From assembly GCA_947630865.1 (NCBI GenBank), contig CANRJE010000069.1:1-7594 (forward strand): a stretch of 7,594 nt of DNA, given 5' to 3'. Position numbers and translations under genes: made by a program. This DNA comes from an uncultured Bacilli bacterium (lineage in GTDB: Bacteria; Bacillota_I; Bacilli_A; RF39; UBA660). A model generated the notes under the pieces. It did no database searches and was not told the origin of the DNA. It worked only from the letters and a program-made list of their open reading frames with translations. Positions 1-5,970 of the stretch are shown here, one piece after another; within the stretch, counting starts at the first letter, position 1; the number at the start of each line of letters is the position of its first letter.

Positions 1-44
1 AAAAAACTTTATGAATATTTTTTTTCCTTTTATTCATAAAGTTT
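1..44 (-). terminator. Intrinsic terminator after the SGNH hydrolase gene
   Basis: On the minus strand a perfect 14-bp inverted repeat (arms 31-44 and 4-17) encloses a 13-nt loop. It is followed by a T run that reaches the window edge at position 1. It lies 34 bases after the TAG stop of the SGNH hydrolase gene, so it should end the fba-murA-SGNH transcript. The stem is AT-rich but long. On the plus strand the second arm is followed by GCC before any T run, so minus-strand termination is the better reading. The end of the T-tract lies outside the window. Confidence 0.72.
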
Positions 45-78
45 GCCTTTTTAATTTAATTTACTCTTTTTTACTGAT

Positions 79-798
79 CTAAATTGTTTTTTCAATTTTT
101 TTAATAACTTCACTTGCAATTTTTAGATACCCTTGACTTGTCAAATGATAATCATCTTTATTAGGTAAATATTTTTCATCTTTCTTTATCTCATTATAAA
201 TATCCACATAAGTTATTTTATATTCTTTAGCAATTCTTTCATACTTATCATTTATATATGCAAATATTTTAGCCATATCTTTTGAATTATCATTATAAGG
301 ATTGTAATATCCAATTAAAATTATTTCTCCCTTTGATAATGAGGTAACACTTTTAATTAATTCTTCCATATCAGAACTTAACTTATCTAATTCAACTTTC
401 AATTTCTCGAAATCATTAAGATTATTGTTGGCTAGTATCTCAATTAATTCGTCCATTCCAATTGAAATTGTAACTAAATCAGCTTCTCTTAATTCTTTTT
501 TTATATTATATGTTTTGTCATCATATAAAACTTCTTTATTACTATCTATATCATCTGTAAGTTCTGAAATTGTATACGAATTTTTTGAATAATAAGAATT
601 GTATTTATGCAATAAATCATTATTTTCTAAATATGATCTAAGATAATCATTATAACCGAAACTCTTATTGCCATAAGAATTTATTCCTTGATTAATCGAA
701 TCCCCAAGAGACATATAATCAATTAACTCGTTATCATTTACTTTATATATTATATAAGTTGCTAAAACAATTAAAATTAGAACCAATATTTTTTTCAT
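79..798 (-). CDS. Membrane-anchored or secreted SGNH/GDSL-family hydrolase
   Basis: This 239-residue protein begins with a short Lys-Lys segment and a hydrophobic stretch (residues about 4-18), which is a signal peptide or N-terminal anchor, so the enzyme should act outside the membrane. The SGNH blocks follow: SLGDS with the nucleophile Ser34, ISIGMDEL at 111-118 (block III), and DDYH at 215-218, giving Asp215 and His218. The family hydrolyses esters such as lipids or acetylated cell-wall sugars; the substrate here is unknown. The oxyanion-hole Asn normally found in block III (GxND) reads Asp116 in G-M-D-E, so activity may be altered. The start is supported by GGAGG at 803-807, four bases before the ATG. 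It follows murA by 37 bases across a hairpin, so it may be transcribed by read-through. A wall-related role is inference from that neighbour. Confidence 0.8.
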   Translation of the reverse strand: MKKILVLILIVLATYIIYKVNDNELIDYMSLGDSINQGINSYGNKSFGYNDYLRSYLENNDLLHKYNSYYSKNSYTISELTDDIDSNKEVLYDDKTYNIKKELREADLVTISIGMDELIEILANNNLNDFEKLKVELDKLSSDMEELIKSVTSLSKGEIILIGYYNPYNDNSKDMAKIFAYINDKYERIAKEYKITYVDIYNEIKKDEKYLPNKDDYHLTSQGYLKIASEVIKKIEKTI

Positions 799-814
799 GT
801 TGCCTCCAAATAAT

Positions 815-854
815 AAAAAGATTAAAGATATTTTATTATATTTCTTTAATCTCT
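815..854 (-). terminator. AT-rich hairpin at the end of murA, possible terminator or attenuator
   Basis: On the minus strand GATTAAAGA (843-851) is followed after 14 nt by its perfect complement TCTTTAATC (820-828), then five Ts. The stem extends outward to about 12 bp if one G-U pair at 853/818 is allowed. The first arm lies inside the last codons of murA, so translating ribosomes would cover it. The pairing is clear, but the low GC content makes strong termination uncertain. The hydrolase gene's ribosome binding site begins 8 bases after the T run, so partial read-through is likely. Confidence 0.5.
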
Positions 855-2089
855 ATTTTAGCACCTACATTTGTCAATTTTTCTACTATTTCCTCATATC
901 CTCGTAAAAGATGATTAATTTCTGTTATAGTTGTCTCTCCGTCAGCTATCAAAGCTGCTATTAAAAGGGAAGCACCTGCTCTTAAATCTGTTGCTTTAAC
1001 TAATCCACCTTTTAATTTATTAGGACCTGTTATTGTTAAAGTATTATCTTTAACATGAATATTAGATCCCATTTGATTTAAATAAGGAACATTCATAAAA
1101 CGATTCTCATAAATTGTTTCTATAACATGACTAACACCTTTTGCTTGTGTTAAAAGCGTTACAAATGGTTGCTGTAAATCTGTTGGAAAGCCAGGATATT
1201 CTTGAGTTTTTATATCAACTGCTTTAATTTTATCTTGACTGTCTACAAATAAATAATCATCATGAATCTCTACATTAACTCCCATTTCAATAAGTTTATC
1301 CGTTAATGTTTTTATATGTGAAGGAACTATATTATCAATTTTTAAATAATTTCCAAGTAAAGCTCCAATTATTGTATAAGTTCCAGCTTCAATTCGATCA
1401 GGAATAATATCGTGATTAGTTCCATGTAATTCTTTAACTCCTACTATTGATATTTTACTAGTTCCTGCTCCTTCTATTTTGGCACCCATTTTATTAAGCA
1501 TATCAGCTAAATCAACTATTTCAGGTTCTAAGGCAGCATTTAAAATCTCTGTTTTCCCTTCAGCTAAAACTGCAACTATAATAGCATTAATCGTTGCTCC
1601 AACACTTGGCATATCAAGAGGAATCGTTGCACCAATTAATTTTTCAGCATTCATTTTAAATAAACAACCATCTTCTTCAATTTTAGCACCCAACAATTTA
1701 AAAGCTTTTAAGGTTTGATCGATAGGCCTTGCACCAATCTCGCAACCACCTGGAAAATACATTTCAACATGTTTAAATCTTGCCAGTAAAACTGCCATAA
1801 AATAATATGAAGCCCTAAGTTTGTTAGATAATTCTTCTGGTATTGCTAAATTTTTTAAATTACGAGTATTAATCAAAAAACTACCACTAGCTCTTTTTAC
1901 ATCAACACCTAAATATTTTAAAGTTTGTTCTAGAAAATCTACATCCCTTACATCTGGTATATTACAAAGTGTTGTAGTTCCATTTGAAAGAAGAGTTGCA
2001 GGAATTAAAGCAACAGCACTATTTTTTGCACCACTTATTCTGATACTTCCTGTTAACTTTTGATTTCCTATTACTTTTAATGCTTTCAT
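836..2089 (-). CDS. murA: UDP-N-acetylglucosamine 1-carboxyvinyltransferase (MurZ/MurA2-like)
   Basis: MurA transfers enolpyruvate from phosphoenolpyruvate to UDP-GlcNAc, the first committed step of peptidoglycan precursor synthesis, in the cytoplasm. The 417-residue length is normal for the family. Visible motifs are SGAKNS with Lys22 and Asn23; the PGGCEIGARPIDQ loop with Cys116, the fosfomycin target in this family; SVGATIN near 162; GFPTDLQ with Asp304; DLRAG at 368-372; and RGYE with Arg396. SGAKNSAVALIPAT and KLRASYYFM resemble the second Firmicute paralogue (MurAB/MurZ of B. subtilis), which also sits near fba, so this is probably that paralogue. Whether another murA exists elsewhere cannot be seen. 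GGTGA at 2094-2098 lies four bases before the ATG. The gene is 17 bases after fba with no terminator between, so the two are co-transcribed. A hairpin overlaps its 3' end. Confidence 0.96.
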   Translation of the reverse strand: MKALKVIGNQKLTGSIRISGAKNSAVALIPATLLSNGTTTLCNIPDVRDVDFLEQTLKYLGVDVKRASGSFLINTRNLKNLAIPEELSNKLRASYYFMAVLLARFKHVEMYFPGGCEIGARPIDQTLKAFKLLGAKIEEDGCLFKMNAEKLIGATIPLDMPSVGATINAIIVAVLAEGKTEILNAALEPEIVDLADMLNKMGAKIEGAGTSKISIVGVKELHGTNHDIIPDRIEAGTYTIIGALLGNYLKIDNIVPSHIKTLTDKLIEMGVNVEIHDDYLFVDSQDKIKAVDIKTQEYPGFPTDLQQPFVTLLTQAKGVSHVIETIYENRFMNVPYLNQMGSNIHVKDNTLTITGPNKLKGGLVKATDLRAGASLLIAALIADGETTITEINHLLRGYEEIVEKLTNVGAKIEIKEI

Positions 2090-2106
2090 TTCATCACCAC
2101 TATATT

Positions 2107-2952
2107 TTATTTGCCATCTTTGTTTATGTTAATTTTTATATCTATCATTTCTTTTAAAGCGGCAACGCCACTTCCTATTATTTTTCTTGGATCAATTACA
2201 TCTTTATTTTCTTCTAAATAACTTCTAACACCTTTACTCCAAGCTTCTTGTAAATCGGAATTTATATTAATCTTCGTAACTCCCGCTTCTCGACATTTTC
2301 GTAAAGTTTCAGAGTCTAGTCCACTACCTCCATGTAAAACTAAAGGTACATTAAGATTCTCATAAAGTTGTTCAATTAATTTATAATCAATATTTAATTC
2401 ACCACGATAAATACCATGGACTGTTCCAACAGCAGCAGCTACAGAATCAATTCCTGTTTCTTCAACAAAAGTTAAACAATCTTTTAAATTTGTATTTGTT
2501 CCAATTTCTAAACCTTTACCACTTATGCTTCCCATAGAACCAATTTCAGCTTCAACTGAAACATTATTGTTTTTAGCATATTTAACTACTTCTTTTGTTA
2601 ATTCGATATTTTCTTTTAAAGGTTTCTTAGACATATCAAGCATAACAGAATTAAAACCTGCATCTATTGCTCTAATACAACTCTCAACACTTGAACCATG
2701 ATCCAAATGTAAACATACATCTGTTTTTATCTCTAAATCTGTTATTAAGCTATAACAAAGAGAAGCAACAACATCATATCCTCCCATATATTTAATTGCT
2801 CCTTCTGAAGCTCCTAAAATAACTGGTACTTTAAGTCTATCACATTCTTCTAAAATACTTCTTGTCCACTCCAAATTGTTTATATTAAATTGATAAACAA
2901 CTTTTTTTTCTTTCTTTGCTTTCTCTAACATCTTACGACTATTAACTAACAT
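2107..2952 (-). CDS. fba: Class II (zinc) fructose-bisphosphate aldolase
   Basis: Class II aldolase interconverts fructose-1,6-bisphosphate with dihydroxyacetone phosphate and glyceraldehyde-3-phosphate in glycolysis and gluconeogenesis. The 281 residues match the Bacillus FbaA length (about 285). Motifs include YQFNINNLE (20-28), HLDHGSS (82-88) with the catalytic Asp84 and zinc ligand His85, EAEIGS (134-139), GTVHG with His179, and VLHGGSG (205-211) with His207. NINSD (229-233) fits the phosphate-binding region and favours fructose-bisphosphate over other class II substrates, although tagatose-bisphosphate aldolase cannot be strictly excluded. AGGTGA at 2959-2964 is six bases before the ATG and fixes the start. 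A promoter lies just upstream and murA follows 17 bases later. The pairing with murA is conserved in Firmicutes. Confidence 0.93.
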   Translation of the reverse strand: MLVNSRKMLEKAKKEKKVVYQFNINNLEWTRSILEECDRLKVPVILGASEGAIKYMGGYDVVASLCYSLITDLEIKTDVCLHLDHGSSVESCIRAIDAGFNSVMLDMSKKPLKENIELTKEVVKYAKNNNVSVEAEIGSMGSISGKGLEIGTNTNLKDCLTFVEETGIDSVAAAVGTVHGIYRGELNIDYKLIEQLYENLNVPLVLHGGSGLDSETLRKCREAGVTKININSDLQEAWSKGVRSYLEENKDVIDPRKIIGSGVAALKEMIDIKININKDGK

Positions 2953-2970
2953 ATAAAATCACCTAATGAA

Positions 2971-2999
2971 AGAATACTACAAAATTATTTAAAAGTCAA
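2971..2999 (-). promoter_or_regulatory. Sigma-A-type promoter for fba-murA
   Basis: On the minus strand TTGACT (2994-2999) is separated by 17 bases from TATTCT (2971-2976). The -35 box matches five of six consensus positions and the -10 box four of six. It sits between the terminator of the preceding gene and the aldolase start. Transcription would begin near 2964, giving a leader of only about 12 bases with the ribosome binding site at its very 5' end. That is unusually short and lowers confidence. Confidence 0.55.
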
Positions 3000-3002
3000 A
3001 AG

Positions 3003-3022
3003 AAAAAAGCACTATAAGTGCT
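3003..3022 (-). terminator. Intrinsic terminator of the 498-residue membrane protein gene
   Basis: On the minus strand AGCACT (3017-3022) pairs with AGTGCT (3008-3013) around a 3-nt loop, followed by TTTTT and then CTTTT. The first arm begins inside the TAG stop codon (3021-3023) of the upstream gene. The -35 box of the fba promoter starts at 2999, immediately after the T-tract. The perfect GC-containing stem plus T run is a standard rho-independent terminator. Confidence 0.8.
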
Positions 3023-4517
3023 ATCTTGTATATCCATTATCGTAATCTGATGGTATATGATAAATTTCTGAAGAAATCCTATCACGATTCCAATACTGAC
3101 CATCAAATTCTACTTCTTGATCACCTAACATGATATGGAAGCCATCTGTAATTTTTCTAACTGCATCATAAGCATCACTTGATATATCTTCTGGGAAAAT
3201 AAATGCTTGATGACCATTAATAGTTGTTTCAACTGGTCCACCTTGATAAAATCTTAAAGTTTCATACACACCATCTCTAACTCTTTCTTGAGCCGCAACA
3301 TCATCACCAACGATAAAATATAAGTAAATACAATCATTAGCAATATCAGAAAAATGCTTTACAAAATAAGCATCTGCTTTATTTGGTGAATTGCGAAAAT
3401 AATTTTCAAAACGAACATAATAAGCATAATTTGGTTTAGAATTTTCAGCTGGATGATACATATAATTTGTATATCCTGTAACATTTTGATTTAATAAATC
3501 TATACCCATTCCAATATCTTGAAAACCTTGACCAACATTATAACTTTGATCATATTCTTCTGGATTTTTTGGAAGAATACGTACAATTTCTGTTGAATCA
3601 TCTGGTTGATATAGTGCAAGTGTAATTGGTTTCATTAATGCTCTTTCATGAGCTGTTAAAGTTCTTGGCGTACTAGTTGGTTCTGGTGTTGCCGTTTGAG
3701 GTAAATAAACAGTTGGTTCTGGAGTTGGAATAGATGTTGCAGTAGCTGTTACTTCAGCAAAAGGAGTTTCAGTAGGAGCAGGTAAGTCTACTGTTAAATC
3801 ATGTTCTTGCTCAGGTTTTGGATTATTATTTTTATTTTTCTTAAAATTAGCTATTAACACCGCAGTTGATAAACCTGTTGTTATTAAAGATATAGCTGTA
3901 ACTCCTGCTGCTATTTTAATCATCTTAGGAGTTGCCCATACAGGTGTTGTACCTTCTTTTTCAGGAGTTTCTGCTGGTTCAAATTTAGGTTTAATTGCTC
4001 CATCATCTTCAAGCGGAGTACCTTCTTTTTCTTTTTCTCTATGAACACGTACTAATCCTCGATTTTTTAATTCTTCAATTTCAGTATCTAAATCCGGAAA
4101 AATTTCTTTATAATAATAGTCTTCAGCCTTATCAAGAATACCTTTTAATTGCATTTTATAATCTTCAATATCATAACAATCACTGACAGTAACAGTTTTT
4201 TCTGTACCATCAACATAATGAAGAACATATCGATTATTATCTACTTCTTTTCCTTCAAATATTTCAACTTGAACAATTAAATTTTCTTTAGTTGTTGCTA
4301 CAAGTCCTTCTTTAAGTAATTCTTCTTCTATATTATCTTTAGTTGCTACGTCTGGATGTGCTTTAAGTAAATTAGACATCAAACGTTTAAAAACATCTTT
4401 TGCATTATCACTACCTAAAGGTATTGAAGTAACTTTATTTTTTGATACTGCAACAAATCCAATTATAGAATTCTTATCATTAAGACAGATTATGACTTTT
4501 TCGTATAGATTATCCAT
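3021..4517 (-). CDS. Uncharacterised single-pass membrane protein with Pro/Thr-rich linker
   Basis: I do not recognise this 498-residue protein. Residues 1 to about 160 form a soluble, mixed-charge domain with no signal peptide. Residues 160-198 are a charged, Pro-rich linker. A hydrophobic segment spans about 199-225 and is followed by Lys-Lys-Asn-Lys. Residues 235-285 are rich in Pro and Thr and contain two TPEPT copies (265-269, 277-281), typical of wall- or surface-spanning stalks. Residues 289-498 form a second globular domain rich in Tyr, Phe and Asp. The likely topology is N-terminus inside and C-terminal domain outside, but positive charges on both sides of the helix leave this open. 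The start at ATG 4517 is chosen because GAGGGG lies six bases upstream; an in-frame ATG at 4535 would sit about four bases from the predicted transcript start. The gene has its own promoter and terminator, between spoIIR and fba. Confidence 0.85.
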   Translation of the reverse strand: MDNLYEKVIICLNDKNSIIGFVAVSKNKVTSIPLGSDNAKDVFKRLMSNLLKAHPDVATKDNIEEELLKEGLVATTKENLIVQVEIFEGKEVDNNRYVLHYVDGTEKTVTVSDCYDIEDYKMQLKGILDKAEDYYYKEIFPDLDTEIEELKNRGLVRVHREKEKEGTPLEDDGAIKPKFEPAETPEKEGTTPVWATPKMIKIAAGVTAISLITTGLSTAVLIANFKKNKNNNPKPEQEHDLTVDLPAPTETPFAEVTATATSIPTPEPTVYLPQTATPEPTSTPRTLTAHERALMKPITLALYQPDDSTEIVRILPKNPEEYDQSYNVGQGFQDIGMGIDLLNQNVTGYTNYMYHPAENSKPNYAYYVRFENYFRNSPNKADAYFVKHFSDIANDCIYLYFIVGDDVAAQERVRDGVYETLRFYQGGPVETTINGHQAFIFPEDISSDAYDAVRKITDGFHIMLGDQEVEFDGQYWNRDRISSEIYHIPSDYDNGYTR

Positions 4518-4523
4518 CGGAAT

Positions 4524-4529
4524 CCCCTC
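4524..4529 (-). promoter_or_regulatory. Ribosome binding site that sets the start at 4517
   Basis: GAGGGG on the minus strand lies six bases before the ATG at 4515-4517. No comparable site precedes the upstream in-frame ATG at 4533-4535, which this motif would place inside the coding region. This favours the 498-residue product over a 504-residue one. Confidence 0.8.
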
Positions 4530-4545
4530 TTTCATACCTAATCGT

Positions 4546-4573
4546 ATTATATCATAACCTAAAAAAAAGTCAA
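4546..4573 (-). promoter_or_regulatory. Strong sigma-A promoter with extended -10
   Basis: On the minus strand TTGACT (4568-4573) and a perfect TATAAT (4546-4551) are separated by 16 bases. A TGA triplet just before TATAAT supplies the extended -10 TGn element. Transcription should start near A4539, giving a leader of about 22 bases to the ATG at 4517. The -35 box lies inside the 3' arm of the spoIIR terminator. The near-consensus form suggests constitutive housekeeping expression rather than sporulation-specific control. Confidence 0.85.
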
Positions 4574-4585
4574 ATTTCTTTGACT
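4561..4585 (-). terminator. Intrinsic terminator of spoIIR, overlapping the next promoter
   Basis: On the minus strand AGTCAAA (4579-4585) pairs perfectly with TTTGACT (4568-4574) across a GAAA tetraloop (4575-4578), which is of the stabilising GNRA type. Seven Ts follow (4561-4567). The first arm starts inside the spoIIR TAG stop codon (4584-4586). The second arm contains the TTGACT -35 box of the next gene, and the T-tract forms part of that promoter's spacer. Confidence 0.78.
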
Positions 4586-5096
4586 AAAAATATTTATCTA
4601 TTATTTTCTTGACAAAAAATTGATATTCCACATCTTTTGTATTAGTATTTCCTTCTAAATTACAAAGAGGAGGGAACAAAACACACCAAAAGTTTGAACC
4701 CTTACCGCTACCTAATGTTATAACTAAAGACTCATATTCTCCTTCACCATAAACAATTCCTTTATATGTTTTCCTAGGAAAATAATTATTTCCAAAAGAT
4801 AATGTATGACTATATTCAGTTGTTTCATCTATTTTTATATTTAATCTATCTAAATTATTATTTATAATTTTTTTAGCATCATCAAGAGACTTTACATCTC
4901 CCAATAATTTATATATTTCTTTTAAAGCAGTATCTCTAACTTTCATTTTATCTTCAATATCAATATCTGTATTACTATTTGCAATTATTCTAATACGAAT
5001 AGCATCTTTAGGTATTAAAACATTTTCACTTTTCTTAGATACCAATAAACTTACAATAACAGCCATAATTATTAATACAATTGTTTTTATTTTCAA
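4584..5096 (-). CDS. spoIIR: Stage II sporulation protein R (SpoIIR), short form
   Basis: In B. subtilis SpoIIR is made in the forespore, exported to the intermembrane space, and triggers SpoIIGA to process pro-sigma-E in the mother cell. The proposed protein has 170 residues, against 224 in B. subtilis. It shows an N-terminal hydrophobic export signal or anchor (about 5-19), IPKDAIRIRIIANS (28-41), a charged helical middle, and the family signature at 116-145: YGEGEYES, LGSGKGSN, FWCVLFPPLC with Cys138 and Cys145. The protein ends about 25 residues after the second Cys, so the longer C-terminus of the Bacillus form is absent. The start is placed at TTG (5094-5096), five bases after AGGTGA. 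The in-frame GTG at 5103-5105 is part of that binding site. The gene follows prmC, as in many Firmicutes. One spoIIR gene does not prove complete sporulation. Confidence 0.9.
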   Translation of the reverse strand: MKIKTIVLIIMAVIVSLLVSKKSENVLIPKDAIRIRIIANSNTDIDIEDKMKVRDTALKEIYKLLGDVKSLDDAKKIINNNLDRLNIKIDETTEYSHTLSFGNNYFPRKTYKGIVYGEGEYESLVITLGSGKGSNFWCVLFPPLCNLEGNTNTKDVEYQFFVKKIIDKYF

Positions 5097-5130
5097 AAAA
5101 ATCACCTTTCATATACATAATGGTGATTTT
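5095..5130 (-). promoter_or_regulatory. Inverted repeat sequestering the spoIIR ribosome binding site
   Basis: On the minus strand AAAATCACC (5122-5130) is followed after 15 nt by its perfect complement GGTGATTTT (5098-5106), then further Ts to 5095. The second arm contains most of the spoIIR AGGTGA site (5102-5107). The A4-stem-T7 shape resembles a weak terminator after prmC, while the overlap suggests an RNA switch that hides the binding site. Pairing is certain; the role is inference. Confidence 0.55.
5102..5107 (-). promoter_or_regulatory. Ribosome binding site implying a TTG start for spoIIR
   Basis: AGGTGA on the minus strand lies five bases before TTG at 5094-5096. The fba gene uses the same AGGTGA with a six-base spacer. 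No purine-rich site precedes the alternative GTG at 5103-5105, whose bases belong to this motif. Confidence 0.6.
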
Positions 5131-5139
5131 CTTTTTATT

Positions 5140-5970
5140 TTATTCATTTAAATCAATATTTTTAAAGATAAATATCATTCTATCACGATTACTTAAGTCT
5201 TTTTTATCAATAATTTTAACATCTTTTAAATATTTATTTATTAATTCTAAAACTCTATCTTTTTGATAAGCTCCTATTTCTAAAGCTATTAAATATTTAT
5301 CATTTAAATACTTACAACAATCTTTTAATATTCTTTCATAATACTCTAATCCATTATTATCAGCAAATAATGCTGTATGAGGTTCATTTTCTAAAACTTT
5401 TTTATCAATCTCATCATCATAAGCAACATAAGGTGGATTAGAAACTAAAACATCAAATTTTTTATTAATATTCATAAATAAATCTGATTCAATTATATTA
5501 ACAGAAAGTCCTAAATTTTCTTTATTAATACTAGCAACTTCTAAAGCTTCTTTAGAAATATCACTTAAAGTAACATCAAGAGTAGGATTTAATTTTTTTA
5601 AAGTTAAACCTATACAACCTGAACCTGTTCCTAAATCTAAAAGACTAGGTTCTTTAAAATATTTTTCTATATACTTATGAACATTAAGAACTAATTCTTC
5701 TGTTTCAAATCTTGGTATTAAAACTCTTTTATCAACATAATAGTCTATACCATAAAAATTAACACTTTTTAAAGCATATTGTAAAGGTTCTCCATCTTTT
5801 AAACAATTTAAACAGTCTTTATACTTAATAACTAAATTATCTGGAACTAAATCATTTAAATGTAAGTTTATCTCTAAAGGATTCATATCTAAAATTGTTC
5901 CTAATAATAACTTAACTTGGTCTTTATGAATTACTTTATTACCTAAACAAATTAAATCCTCAACTTTCAC
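5140..5970 (-). CDS. prmC: Peptide chain release factor N5-glutamine methyltransferase
   Basis: PrmC (HemK) transfers a methyl group from S-adenosylmethionine to the side-chain amide of the GGQ glutamine in release factors, which improves termination. The 276-residue length is typical. An N-terminal helical substrate-recognition domain (1 to about 75) precedes the Rossmann methyltransferase fold. PRFETEELV (86-94) is the family's conserved linker; LDLGTGSGC (111-119) is the cofactor-binding motif I; SDLF (162-165) is an acidic strand end; and NPPY (178-181) is the signature that contacts the target glutamine. The start is GTG at 5968-5970, preceded by AGAGG. The gene overlaps the end of prfA by 11 bases, so the enzyme is probably translated in coupling with its own substrate. 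Confidence 0.95.
   Translation of the reverse strand: MKVEDLICLGNKVIHKDQVKLLLGTILDMNPLEINLHLNDLVPDNLVIKYKDCLNCLKDGEPLQYALKSVNFYGIDYYVDKRVLIPRFETEELVLNVHKYIEKYFKEPSLLDLGTGSGCIGLTLKKLNPTLDVTLSDISKEALEVASINKENLGLSVNIIESDLFMNINKKFDVLVSNPPYVAYDDEIDKKVLENEPHTALFADNNGLEYYERILKDCCKYLNDKYLIALEIGAYQKDRVLELINKYLKDVKIIDKKDLSNRDRMIFIFKNIDLNE

Noticed and set aside
1..44. Terminal inverted repeat of an insertion sequence
   Set aside because: The two arms are only 13 bases apart and are followed by a T run after a stop codon, which is terminator geometry. No transposase is present.
1479..2063. Plus-strand open frames of about 80 codons at 1479-1718 and 1821-2063
   Set aside because: They lie antisense inside murA, whose protein is well conserved across the stretch. 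They show no ribosome binding site and no recognisable product.
2086..2094. Two-codon mini-ORF (ATG AAA TGA) overlapping the murA start
   Set aside because: It results from the ribosome binding site GGTGATG running into the ATG. With one codon after the start and no spaced binding site of its own, it is probably chance.
3995..4186. Plus-strand open frame of 63 codons antisense to the membrane protein gene
   Set aside because: It lies wholly opposite a long coding frame that has its own promoter, binding site and terminator, and its low-complexity Leu/Phe/Tyr content is typical of shadow frames.
5176..5185. Sigma-F-like -10 box (TGATAGAATG) upstream of spoIIR
   Set aside because: It fits a forespore consensus GGNNANAHTR except for the first base, and sigma-F control would be expected for spoIIR. 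However, no GTATA-like -35 lies at 14-16 bases upstream, and such matches are frequent in AT-rich DNA.
5081..5266. Plus-strand open frame of 61 codons rich in Phe, Ile, Leu and Ser
   Set aside because: It crosses the spoIIR start, the hairpin and the end of prmC. The hydrophobic content is what AT-rich antisense DNA gives, and no binding site is seen.
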